Both the position numbers and the translations under genes were made by a program. Shown one piece after another: positions 11,901-25,300 of a stretch of 64,000 bases of DNA; within the stretch, counting starts at the first letter, position 1; each line of letters starts with the position of its first letter. A model generated the notes under the pieces. The model had not been told where the DNA came from. It saw only the letters and a program-made list of their open reading frames with translations, and ran no database searches. Origin of the DNA: Paragordius varius (Eukaryota > Nematomorpha); NCBI GenBank assembly GCA_964247055.1, contig OZ176056.1:7068001-7132000 (forward strand). Direction: 5' to 3'.

Positions 11901-14900
11901 TTCTATAAAATAAAAAATCAGTGGTGTCCATCACAAACAGCTTCGCGGGCCGTATTTTGATTCAAAAAACTTCACGGGACAAAGATGAATGATGCAAACA
12001 TAATATAATTTTTTCTTGTTTACCAATTTAATAGCCTTATTCAGAAAATTTGTTTATTTGCAAATTATGGATTCCAAATTTTTCGCGAAGCGGCACATAA
12101 TGTCTAGGAGAGCCACAAGTTGGACAATTTTTATTTAATGCATGCTTATTACTTTTAAGAGCTTTTATATTTGGTGGGCAGAAACTCATGAGAGTTTTGG
12201 AATTACTTGCTATTTAACTACACTGATAAGTTATAAATAACAATCATTAAATTTTTTATCCTTTTGTTCATTAATTTAAGAGTCACTTAAATTATAAAAT
12301 ATAAATATTATTACAATATGATGAATATCCTTTATTTTTGCACTTTAGTTTGAATAAATTACATTTTAAAAAATAACCTTTATTATTCCTTCCTTTAATA
12401 AATCCGCATATATTATTATAAACTAATCTAATATAAAAATAGGATTTAAAAATTTTACGATACCATTTAATTCCACATCCTTTATCTCCTTGGAATCCTT
12501 TACTGTATCATCCGTATAATTAATAGTCATATTTTCAGGTATAACTATGAGTTGTTGAGAAGGACCAGTATTTTCTTTTTTGACTAGCGTATTAGTATCT
12601 ATATTTTCTATTTGAGCATTTACTAAACCTAAATCACTATTAGTATTGTTTAAGGATAAATTTTCAGTTCTTTGGCTCACTTTTTGACTATTTTGTTTGG
12701 CATGATTAGATTTTAAGGTACTACCAGATATCGCTTTCGTAAATCGTTTTTGAGGTAGAGCTAAAAAAATCCATCGTTGTAAAATAAATAATGTGTATAA
12801 AAGATAATCTATTGTGATTTTATTTATTGCATGAAAAATATACTTTTCTTTGAATCTTGCGCGATTTGAGCATTGGTTAAATGTCTAAAGGATGTTTTAT
12901 AATAAATGGAATGATAAAATTTATCAAGTAATTCAATAAATAATATAAACTTTAAAGCAGAAATTTTTTACAAACCTAATCGTATAAGATTCAAAATATA
13001 TTTAATAAATAATTATAATATTTACTGGTTTTGAGATATTTCACTTTCATCATTGTAATGCGTCCCATTAGAAGATTCATCTAAATTTATTAAAATGTTC
13101 ATAACTAATAATATATATAAATATATTATGACTGTAAAAGATGTGTTTTTGTTTGAGAAAAATTAAAACTTAAATACCATTTTGAGATGCTTTAACTGGT
13201 GGATTATTTAATTTTCTAATCAATAAACTATTCTGTTTGTTTGGGCGTGGACTTCTACATCCTTTATTAATATAACATATCCTATATTTTATGACAGCAA
13301 TATAACATTATCCGACAAAAAACTTTACAATTTTTAATTGGTCCATATATAATCCCTTTTAAGAAAAATGAGGGTTTTGATGTTTACAGAAGCATATACC
13401 CTATTATATTCATTATCCTGACAAAATTTAATATGTGATACGATTCATTTAGCCATTTTAATAATTAATTTGCACATGTAATTTATTTTCATTATGCCGC
13501 ATAATTTTTATTTGTGAAATACAGTTTTAAAGAAATACGGATAATGTAAAAATAAAGATAGAAAATATTTTTTTCTAAAAAACCATTTTTACCTTAGTTC
13601 CATATAAATTATATAAATACAATTAATATATTATTGATTGTGTTATCAATATACATCTCGATTTCATACTTTGCAAGTTTTAATAATGTTTTATTTTATT
13701 TAAAAATAAAAAGTATGGTTGTCTTTTAAAAAAAATATTTGTCTTTATATTTTTACGTTTTGTTTGCATAATTTTTTTTCACATAAAATATAAATATATA
13801 AGTTATGACATACTGCTTCCACCAAAAGCTAAACTATTTCTCCGTTTAGTCAATGATGATATGGTATTAGGAGCATTGTTCAAATCATATTTTTCCGAAA
13901 GGGGTAATCGATTAGGCCGATTGATATGATTATGATGTTGACTAGTCAATAGGAAAGCCTTACTATTTCTAACTAATTTTTGGGCTAATTTATTGGTTTG
14001 TTTCATGGTTTGGGGTTCAAAACTACGTTTTATGTGCTGTGATAGGATACTACTGTCATGAGTAGAAAAATCATCAAACAATTCCTTGTCCTTTTCATTT
14101 GGGTAAGAGGCGGAATGTTTGGTTCGCTCAAATCTGCTTGTGTTTGAGGCAAGCGAAGTATTAGCATTCTGCTCTGTGCTTGCACTGTAGATTTGGGGGC
14201 ATTGTGATGAATCAACTATCTTTGGCGTTTCTGGCCCAGGTTTTGTCGTTTTCTCTAATGGTTTAGAGGTTTGTGGCTCAGGGTTATTGGCATGATTTGG
14301 TTGTGAGTTGTTATTAGAGTTGCCTCCTGCATTCATAGTGCTATACATTTGATTTTTACTAACGCTTTGTCGTTTAAAGATGGGGAAACCAAAGTTAGTA
14401 GTATTATTATTATTATTATTTTTCATAAAATTTTTATGGCGATTATTGGAGGGAGATGCATGTTCTAAAATTAATGAAACAATAATAATAGAGTAAATAA
14501 ATGCTCCAGACAAAACGGAAAAATATATGGACAAATATTTTTTTCAAATGATGGCTTTCCTTATTTAAAATATATCTTTTTTAATATTGCTAGTTATTTT
14601 ATAATGCAGAATACGAAATAAAGATGAAAATTATAGTAACATAATCTCAATGTATTTTACAATTGTAATCACCAATGATTTTTATAGGAAATTTTGAGGT
14701 TTAAAAAAGGATGGTGATCATTTAAAATAAATTTGTCATTATATTTACGTTTTGTCCAGATGAGTTCAATTTTTAATGTATTGTGGAAAAATGGAAAAAC
14801 TTGAAATAAAATTCATATTTATAAGTAACATAAAAATTTAAAAAAATTTATTATTTAAAAACTCACTTTTTAATCCTGATTATTTACTATATATATATTA

Positions 14901-16058
14901 TAGCTCTATACGCCCAAAATTATTGCCAATTTAAAACTCTAATCCTCATTTTGCAACACAAAATGATAACTATAATTATAAAATTAATTTAAAAAAATTA
15001 TGTTAAAATAGGAATCTATCTTTAAGAGCAAAATTGAGAGACTTTTAATAAATACGCATTCAAGCCTAATTTAACAATATAAATCTTTTACTTTTGATTG
15101 ATTTACTTTTATTGTAAAATTGACAATAATACATATATATTATACCCGATTTCCCAAGATTGGCCCAAACTGAAATAGTACGTAAAGAATGAATACTCGT
15201 GCCATCCATAAAACTTGGAGATTTATGAAACAAAGGCATAAGACTTCCGCCTATACCACCACCCTTAAACAACACGATAAAAGAATTATTGATAAATATT
15301 GAGAGAAAAACCGTATATTCATAAAATATTGATGATTTTATAAAAGAAATAAAAAAAGCAATAAAAATTCACTTACAGTATTATGCATATTTATGATGGC
15401 AAATTCACATTATACTTATTGGCAATACAGTAGCCTATGAGCAAAAACAGAACAAAGAGTAAAATAAACAATTTTTTCCTATCTTACAATTTTATTTTTT
15501 TTATTTAATTATATTTTAAAGTTATTTTATATCATATGCTACTGTATCACCAATTAGTCAAGAGGTTGATAAAAAAATCATATAAATCGTTTTTTTAGCT
15601 TTAAATGTATAAGAATTTGTTTTTGATGACTAAGAAAAAAAAAGGAAAATAATAATTTAAACATTTTACCAATATTATTTCGAATTTTATAAAATTTCAT
15701 TTAACCAGCATAATACTGCTCTGTAAATGCTATATATATATATATATATATATACCATTTAGAGTTCAAATTGACTCTTAAACAATTCAAATTCACCCTT
15801 GAACAATTCAAATTCACCCTTAAACAATTCAAATTCACCCTCGGACAATTCAAATTCACCCTAAAAAGAAATTATGAAACTTCGATCTAATATAACTCAT
15901 CATTAAAATAAATATAATTTTATGGCAAAGTTTATTATTTTTTCAGTATTATTTTGATTACATACAAATTTTCTTTTTTTTTATAAATATAAAAAATATA
16001 TTTGAATTGTTCAAAGGTGAATTTGAATTGTTTAAGGGTGAATTTGAACTGTAAATGG

Positions 16059-16091
<33 letters not shown>

Positions 16092-19000
16092 CCACTCCAA
16101 AGTTGTGTAGCGATTGATTTTGTGAACTTTTTCGGTTCCGTTTTGAAAGAAGTCCAGAAGTTATTGAGGGTTGTATGGAAAGAGATGGCACGCGTAACGT
16201 AGACGTCGTATTAATTTTGGCTTTGTTAGCATTATTATTTAAGGGTTCATTTTGTGACACAACATTTTGTTGAATTTGTTGGGCGGTATTATTTAGATTT
16301 TCAGCAATAATGTTTGATGGTGTTTGAGACGATGTTAAATAATTGGAATTTTTCTCATTTGTACTATTGTTATTACGATCATTTATTGTAGTTATTGGAT
16401 TGTTATTATGATCCACCAAACTAAGACTGTTAGGGGTTGTTGTATTAAGTGGATTTTGTGGGTTCACGTTGTTTTCATACGTTGTTGATTTTGCTAAGTG
16501 AGAATTTGATAATTATTTTTGCAAAGTTAAAGAGTAATAAAAATATTTTATTTTAAAAATAAGAGTGTGAGACATATATAGTGTAGATGTTACTATACGA
16601 TATGAATTATATTGAATAAACTACCAACCAAATCCGGTTGGCCCACGACCACATGGCTCAACACAAAAACAAAAGACCTTGATATACTTAAACTTATATG
16701 TAAAATTAGCCGGATCAAGAAAAGATTGGAAAAAAATAACAGGTGTACCGCCATTCAATGGCAAATTCCCATACAAATTATGAAATGATGTTAAATTTTT
16801 TTTATAATTTTTGAAATCATTATAAATAGATGGATCATTTAATATTTATGATTAAAACTATTATTTTCCCGACACATCCTTTTATAAACCATAAGGCAGC
16901 AAAAAATACCAAAAACATTTTATTCTTATTTAATGTATATCATTTACAGTTCAAATTCACCCTTGAACAATTTAAATGCACTCTAAAATAAATTCTCTTT
17001 TTCCTACATTAAAAATTACCTTTATTTTTTAATATTTTTAAAATTATAAAAACTGTTTTAAATTGATATAATGCTAAATAAATAATAATCTATGGCTTAA
17101 AAATATATTTCATATTAAGGATGAGTTATATTAGGCCAAAAACCCATAATTTATTTTTAGGGTGAATTTGAATTGTTCAAGGGTGAATTTGAATTTTAAA
17201 TGGTATATATATTACCTGGATGAGTAGCTGATGAAACTAAATCTGCTACCAATTTAATCTTTTCCAAATCTTTGAAAACGTCAATTTTCTTCAAAACATC
17301 CAAATTTTGAAGGAGCAATTTTTCGCTGCGTTTACGGAAACGCTTTTTATCAGGATCCTTAAATTTTCTAAAAACAAAAATATAGTAAGCGCTAGAATAA
17401 TAAGTAAGAAATTCAAATAAATGTTTTTTAAAAAACAAAATAAAGCCTATTTAGCAAATAAATAGCAGATCATTTATATGATGACTTATTTGCGAAAAAT
17501 GGTATTTCGTTGCTTTGTGTAACACAATTTTATGAATATTAAAAGATATGTAATAATTATATTGTAAATTGATGAATTACACCAAAAGCTAAATTGAAAT
17601 AAAAAACGGTTTTATAATATCATATTTGAAAACAACAGGTTTACACCAACATACAGACTTTAGGTTTGAAAAAATAGCGCAAAATAACCATTTTCGCTAA
17701 AATTATTCACATAAAAATGATAAGTTTTTCTCCTTATTCCATCCATGTTTTACACCAATACTTTATGTCTTTTTGGGGTTGTTTTTTACCCCAAGGCGAA
17801 ATTCAAATATTTTAAAAAATAATTTTAGCATTGGCTAAAATTTAGAAAAATGAAAACCTCATCTCAAACTTTTTGTCGTCATTTTTTTCCTTAATTTTTT
17901 AAAACCGTTATAACAGTTATATAAATTTAAATAAATGTATATATACAAATATGTATTTTAATGCTATCCAAATTTAGTACTCTTGAAGTCAAAAAACTAA
18001 AAAAAATTTACTTTAATTCTATAACATGAAAAGAAAATTGGATAAATAATAAAACCAAAACAACTTTCAAAACGCTAGTGTGTTTGCTGCGTTAAGCTCT
18101 GGGGTAGAAACTACCCCAAAATGTCATCGTATACAAAAAAATCAAAATGTGATAAAGTGTTAAAGGAAATTTAACTCTATGATACAATAAATGTAAAATT
18201 AATTAATAATACGTTGCTTTAGTAGTTTCTGATGAGGCACCACTGCCTTTAACGGTTGTGTTCAAATCTATAAGTGGTTGAAGATCACATGATTTTTCCC
18301 CAACATGATCGCCTTCTTCCTTATTTCCAATATCTCCATTCGGTAATTTATTGGTTAGGATTGATTCACGGTCTTTTAATATGAGTCCTTGTTTATCCTT
18401 TACCATAGAGGTAAAAAATGATTTTGTTTTAAAAGAAAAAAAACAGTTTTTTTGGGGATAAGTAAATTAATTAAAGTTGTGATTTTTCGAAATCAAATAT
18501 TATAGTTTGTAAGAGTAATATAAAATTGTTATAAAAAAACACAATATTATCCTTTGTTCTTACTATAAAAATATTTTAAAGTTAAAATTAATCTTAAAAA
18601 AAATTTTTGGTTATCGTTTTCATATGCTAATTATAACTTTTCAATTTATTATAAATAAGTTCTAGTATGCTAATAATTGCATATAATATCGCAATTATTT
18701 TATTGTGCAACAAAATATAGAAAATTTACATAAGTTAATAGGCGTTATTAGTAAAAAAAAAGGTTTATGTAAAATTTAATTACTAAGTTATTGTGAGAGG
18801 TAGGGAAACTCCTTTTAACAATTTCAAGCAAAAAATTACCATAAAAATGTATCATTTATTATTATAAATTTCTTTTCAAGCAAACTTCTTCTTTAAGTTT
18901 ATAATTCTAGCTCAATTTTATCATTTTTTCTAATCTTAATAATCCAAAATTTTGGAGCCCAAAAAATTTATACCTCGTCATCACTATTATTGTTTGAGGA

Positions 19001-22000
19001 TTCATCATATTCATCCTCGTTCGTATCGGCTTCCAGAATAGTTTCCATGGGAACAAAACTCATATCTTCCACTGGTATACTAAAACGAAAAAAAATGTGT
19101 TACACATCACAAATCACAAATCATTTTTAATAATAAAAAAAACTGGAAAACCGGTTTACTATATAAGTGATATATAAATATATGTTTATAAAACTAAGTG
19201 AGCTAACCATGGAATTGGTTTAAATCGGGTTAACAACATATATTTTTATGATTTCGCAACGTTTTAAAAAGCCCCTTAATTCAACTGGTGTATGAAACGG
19301 AAATTTTGCAGTTAAAATCAAAGTCGGCGACAAATAAACTAGGAGAATAAAATCCGTAAGCTGTATGTTTAATAACAATAGTTAAAGATGTATCCAAAAA
19401 TCATCATTACCCTTTAATTTTATGCATTTTACCGTAAATTACATTTGGATTTTCAACACTGTGAAGTAAAAAAAACTTTTATACTCCTTTTTTTAATTCA
19501 ATAGATTCCAAATCCTAAATCTAATGCTCATTTAAAAATAACATACTCTAAATTCATGGTGGAACCCATAAATGGCTCTCCAGTCATGCGGGTAGTTATA
19601 GCTTTGGTGTAGGGCAGGGAAAATTCGATTTCACCCCAATAATAATCACGTTGGAGTTTGGGTAATTTGTTATACATTGCATCACAGGCCATATAACTCG
19701 CCTTATTTTTAAGGTATAATAATATATATACATATGTATAGCGATAAAATTGTATTTAAAATAGCCGTTAAAATCATAATAGCTAAATAAAAATTGCATA
19801 CTTAAATTAAAAACAGGGTAATTAGGCAATTATAATATATTAGTAATAATTAGGTTAAAAATCTATAATATAGCGTTAAAAAGATTTGCCCTATATATAT
19901 ATTATATTAAAAAATTAAATTATTTGGTAATATTTGATTTTTAACCTTTATAATTTATTCAAAGAAATATTTTACATTACCTTGGCAAACTTTCATTGTA
20001 TTATGCTCTGGAAAATTTATATAAAAAAGGTTGTTACAAAATTTTTGAAAACCCTTCCTTACCTGTAAATTACGATCAATGATCCAATTCATTTCAAAGT
20101 CGTCATCATCCTCTCCAAACGGGTTAATCAATTGTTCAGCAACCTTGGTATATAATAGATTATTTCAAAATCGAATTAGGTATAAAATTTAAACTCTTTT
20201 TTATTGGCAAAAGTAAAGGAAAAACACAGTAAGTTGGGAGAAAAATTTAAACAATTATTTTTTTGTCAAAATTAATTACATGAATTATACCTATAATAAT
20301 CTATATATTCAGGCAACTAAGTTTATATAATTCTTCCAAACTTTCTTATAATTTCGATAGACAATATAATTATAATATCTTTAACATGCACATTTAAAAA
20401 AATAATGGTCAAAACGACTTTCAGGTTAACCAATTTTTTTCTCAATATAAAGCAGATCATGCTCATTAGAAAAATCAATCCAATAAATATCAGGGAAAAT
20501 CAAATGAAAATTTAAAACTGCCATAATAGTTTGCACCGAAATCATAAAATAAGTCAATATAAAGCAAAAATGACTTTGGATAAAAATAATAATAATTCGC
20601 GCAAAAATTTGCAAAAAAAAACTTTCAAACACCCCAAAAAATCCAATATAATAAGCATTTGCTATATCTGTGAAAAAACTATTGCACCCATTGTTTTTAA
20701 GTTCAATCAAGCATAGATTGCTTGTTCTTAGCAAAAAAATTCAAAAAACTTTCAATTAATCATAAAAAACCTTAAGCCAACCCATATAAAAAAAGAATTG
20801 GAGTATGGTGAAAAAGGGAATGTAGAGGTCCACATCTCTCCCCGGAATATTTTGACCAGGCTCCAGGTATTGCCGACCCATGAGTGTTGCCAGAAAAAAT
20901 GTGTAAAGTGCCAAGGTAGCTACCTGTTATATTAACATTATTATTGTTGTAAAACAGTAAAAAAAACTTAAATGAAGCAAACATATTATAGTTAAATATA
21001 GTCGAAAAAAATATAGTTCCAAAGAGATGTAAAAATTATTATTAGGTTTAAGAAGTTTTTTTACATTACAATATAAAATGTAACGAGCAACAATTTAATC
21101 ATTATATAAATAAAAAAAGGGCCTAAAACTAATCAAATCGCGCTAATTAATTATACATTTTCCAATGTCAATTAAATTTATAATTGTTTAAAGTTGGCTC
21201 TCCTCTAATACGAAACAATCGCATTTTTTGGGTATTTATTAAACCGTGATAATATTAGCCAAAACCATAAAATAAATATATGCTATTTTTTATTATAATT
21301 ATAATTTCATTTAAAAAGTTAAGATTATTATCTTAAAACTTAAAGATTTTTTCCAATTATCGGTGTTCCACCGAAGATCAAAATTCAATTAGGTAGAACT
21401 TCGTAGATTAAATATATTGTAAAATATTTATCATATATATATTATACCTGAGTGTAAACTAGGGGTACACTAATCCAATCATAAGCGAAAAGTAGCCCAC
21501 ATTTGCCCCTAAAATCATCCAAGTCCTACATAGTTTAATGATGATAGTAAATAATTAAAAAATTACATGAAACCGCTCATAAAAACAGTTACCTGACTGT
21601 ATTCTTTTATGTGTAAACCCCATGTTTATAAATTAAACATATGCTATTTATCATGCACTTTTGCGATTTTAAAATATATGGCCCTAAAATCTAAATTATA
21701 ATCGTTTAAAGTTGAGCACAATTAGCCACAAGCTTATTAATTTGTAGTATTATGAAAGCATCAAAATGTTCAAATATTTATAAAATATTTATTATATATA
21801 TATATATATTATTTACAACAAAAAAATTTTAATTTTATCCACCCTATTATATTTCCACAAATGGAATCATTCTAGAAGCCATATGTCAAAGTTACGTTCC
21901 CTACAAATAGGTAAAAAAACCTTAATCAATCGATCTAAGAAAAAGTCATCTCGAATCCGGTTTTCTTTGCGGGCTCTGACAGCTAAAGTACTGAACCAAA

Positions 22001-22305
22001 TAGACGGGAACCACCATTTGCCATGTGCATTAGGGATGCTATCCATCATACGTAAATCTTCTTTCGTCATTAGTCCTATTTAAATTTATATATGAAAAAA
22101 ATAAATTTTTAGTTTATAATTTCATTATAACTAATAATATAAAGTCACAAAATTTGATTTTTATTGTCAAGCGCAATTTTTAAAATACTCTGGTATAAAC
22201 CATCAATAATTTATTTACTTTAATATTTTAATGTAAATGTCAAGTGTATAATATATAAAATTTTTAATTAACCAAAACCATGATTTTCTTTGGTTTAAAT
22301 ATTTT

Positions 22306-22359
<54 letters not shown>

Positions 22360-25300
22360 GTATATATAGGTAATATCCAACTTTAATAACAGATTGTTTT
22401 AAATGACTAAGTACGATTCGAAAGATACGCTCTTTCGAATAATATAAAATACATGACTCATCTAAAACCTTTAATTTTAAAAATATCGAGTTTAATGTTA
22501 AATCGGGGACAAAATTTTCGATTAACCCTATAAAAAATATTTTTATGTGTCAGACCAATTTATTTCCAGATATACTATTTATGTATTTTAATGAAATAAT
22601 ATGGCACCCGAAAAAAAGCCAAAATTTGTTGTCTAGTATTATTAACGGTTTCAAAACAGAGTAATTTATTTTAATAAAATAAAATTCCATAAACGTATAT
22701 TTTTACATTTTTATAGGTTATCATCTTTGCACGAATTAAAAGTAAAAATCCAAACCAAATGAAACCAAAACAGCATTTAGCAGAAAATTGAGAATTAAAA
22801 CCTTAAATTACAACTTTAAAAACTCAGGCCGAAAACGGAGCCACAGTTAAAAAACACTAAAAAATAAAATCTTCCAATAATTCATTTACTTATGCTGCTA
22901 ATATATCCACGAATTGCTTTAGTATATCTAATTGTATTAAAAGATCTCAAATGCAACTTATATGCTTGGTTATATCATTCAATCACCATTTTGGCCCAAA
23001 TAACGCAATGAAATAAAATTTTAAATAATTTTCTAGATAGAGAATATAAATTGGGCGTTTAAAACTATGTTTTAATGTAATAATATATTAGTTCCATAGG
23101 TTTCATGGTAAAAAATCAATATTTTTTAATTATATAAATTACAATTGTATTGTAAAATAATTCATTTTATATGAACAGCATGTATATATTTTATTAAGTG
23201 TCAAACAAACGTTAGCATTCATTGTTTTTATGTATAAGGTATGACAAAAAATACGATTCAAAAAATTTTGCTACATAGAAAAATGGCGGATTTTCGTTGA
23301 TGATTATTTATTATTATGGTAATTAAAATATTTATTTTAAGGATTCATTAATATTTATCGGCATTGTGGCCAAAAACAAATTGAAAAGTGTGTTTTCAAA
23401 AATAATTTATTTATGTTAAATAAATGTATAAATTATTGTTTCATGATTATCTAACCTTCAAAAAATGGATATATATTTATATATCATAGGAGAATAGAGT
23501 TTTAATAAATCCAAGCGCATATATATGTAATATATATATAATAGTTAGGCAAATATCTAAAATTATTTTTGAAAAAAGGTACAAATAAAACCTTCCAGTA
23601 AAACAGCATGAAATTAAATTAGCTTTATATATCAAACATGTTTATTAACATAACTGACAACCGGTTTAATACAAAATTTACCCCTTTACAAAAGAAAGGT
23701 AAATCTTAACTTCTATATTTCAAATGAAATCATATGCTAAAAATCTAAAATGATTCCAAGAGAGGATTATTTCAAATTAAATAAATAACATCTAATTTTT
23801 CAAAAAATAGTAGATGATACACCTTACAAATAATATTTATCATATATTACTCATCCGTCGTATATAAAAGTTTAAGTAAAAAATAATTTTTTTTATACCA
23901 TTTATAATTTAAATTTACCCTACAACGATTCAAATTCACCCTTGAACACTTCAAATTTATAAATTTTATGTTTTTTTAGAAAAATTACCTATATTTTTAT
24001 ATACATTTAAAAAATGAAATTTTGTATTAAATTAAAATAATACTGAAATAATATACTATGCCATAAAGATATATTTTATATTAACAATGAGTTAGTTATA
24101 TAAGTTCGAAAACAGATAATTTATTTTTAGGGTGAATTTGAAAGGTTCTCGGGTGAATTTAAATTGTTCAAGGGTGAATTTGAACTGTAAATGGTGGATA
24201 TATTTCTATTTATGCCGTCTACAAACCTGCTTCAACCAAGTGATCAAGGGTAGGGAATCGTTTTTTAACCGAAATACTGGTACCTTGAAGCGTTAAAACT
24301 AACATGAGATTAACGTAACGCATGAGAGTCCTACGAATCATTTGACCGCGTTCATCGTCCCCTAAAACATAGGAACCAACTTTCAACATTAACCTAAATT
24401 ATATATGTATAATAAGGGAAAAAATATCAAATGGCAAAAAAAGAATCGAAATTCTAAGTTATTATATGTATGCGTATATCCTAATTAATAAGATACAACT
24501 AAGTCCTATCATACTACTAAGCTTAGCTATAGAAAAAAAAATAAATGTTAAATATGTGTGTTGTCACACAAACTAATTAATTTCATTATAGTACTTTAAC
24601 CTAAACCAACCAATATAAATATAATTTTAATCGTTATGTAATCTTGTATATAATTGTGCAAATTTAATTTGTAAGTTTGACGAAAAAAGGAAATCATTAT
24701 GCGTATATCCATTCTAAATTAATAATCGGATGCCATTATATAAAAGTTGCAAAACATATATTGAAAACTCTAGGATAGAAATACAATGTAGTTTTTTAAA
24801 AATGATATATCTATCTATGTATATATAAAATACATATAGCACTTTTAGAGTTTAAGTTGAATTTAATCAAATTTAAATTTTTAGCTCGGTCAACAATATT
24901 TATCAATTAGTTTTTATAGATATGCAATTAAGTTTGAAAAAATGTCATATTCACGGTAATATATAAATAATTATAAATATTGATTTTCACTTTGTATAAC
25001 AAACAAATATTTTAAGAATACATAATGTACAAATAAAATGTTAATATTATAATTTGATAAATCAGCTAAGGAGCCCCCTTTTCAATGAATGGAATTTTAG
25101 CATTTTTGTAAAAATATCATAATTGAATTTTTTTAAGAAGGAATACTAAAAACTCCAATTAATATATAAGCAAATCTTGGCGGTAAAAAATTAATTATTA
25201 TCAAAATATAATAGCAAAAAAATTAAAATATGATTTAAATGTAAAATTGATTTTATGTAACAAGTCCAGAAATTAATAGCCGTATTAATTAAACAAAACA

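Larger units (their letters stand above)
8952..18397 (-). other. Extended Asn/Ser-rich bestrophin tail exons
   Basis: Thirteen exons after the channel domain encode about 1,410 residues of low-complexity, Ser/Asn/Lys-rich sequence with acidic patches. The bestrophin frame would stop at 18206 if the 18397 exon were terminal, but a GTATTA donor sits just before that stop and the next exon is in phase. A GTATGT donor likewise rescues the 13814 exon just before a stop. Basic clusters such as [10 protein letters not shown] and [10 protein letters not shown] occur in the last 651-residue exon. No known domain was recognised. Alternative shorter transcripts ending near 18206, 13803 or 12423 are possible. 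Confidence 0.7.

Noticed and set aside
15770-15860. Regular short repeats resembling a CRISPR array
   Set aside because: Units are contiguous tandem repeats forming one inverted repeat of a MITE, with no spacers, in a eukaryotic intron.
18206-18397. Taking the TAA at 18206 as the certain end of bestrophin
   Set aside because: A GTATTA donor just before it joins in phase to the 17367 exon, and the following junctions also keep phase; a short isoform remains possible.
20426-20734. Minus-strand open frame of 102 codons, hydrophobic
   Set aside because: Lies wholly in a bestrophin intron between two phase-matched exons; Phe/Ile-rich composition is what AT-rich DNA gives by chance.
21883-22083. 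Plus-strand open frame of 66 codons
   Set aside because: Antisense shadow of the bestrophin exon 22075-21921.
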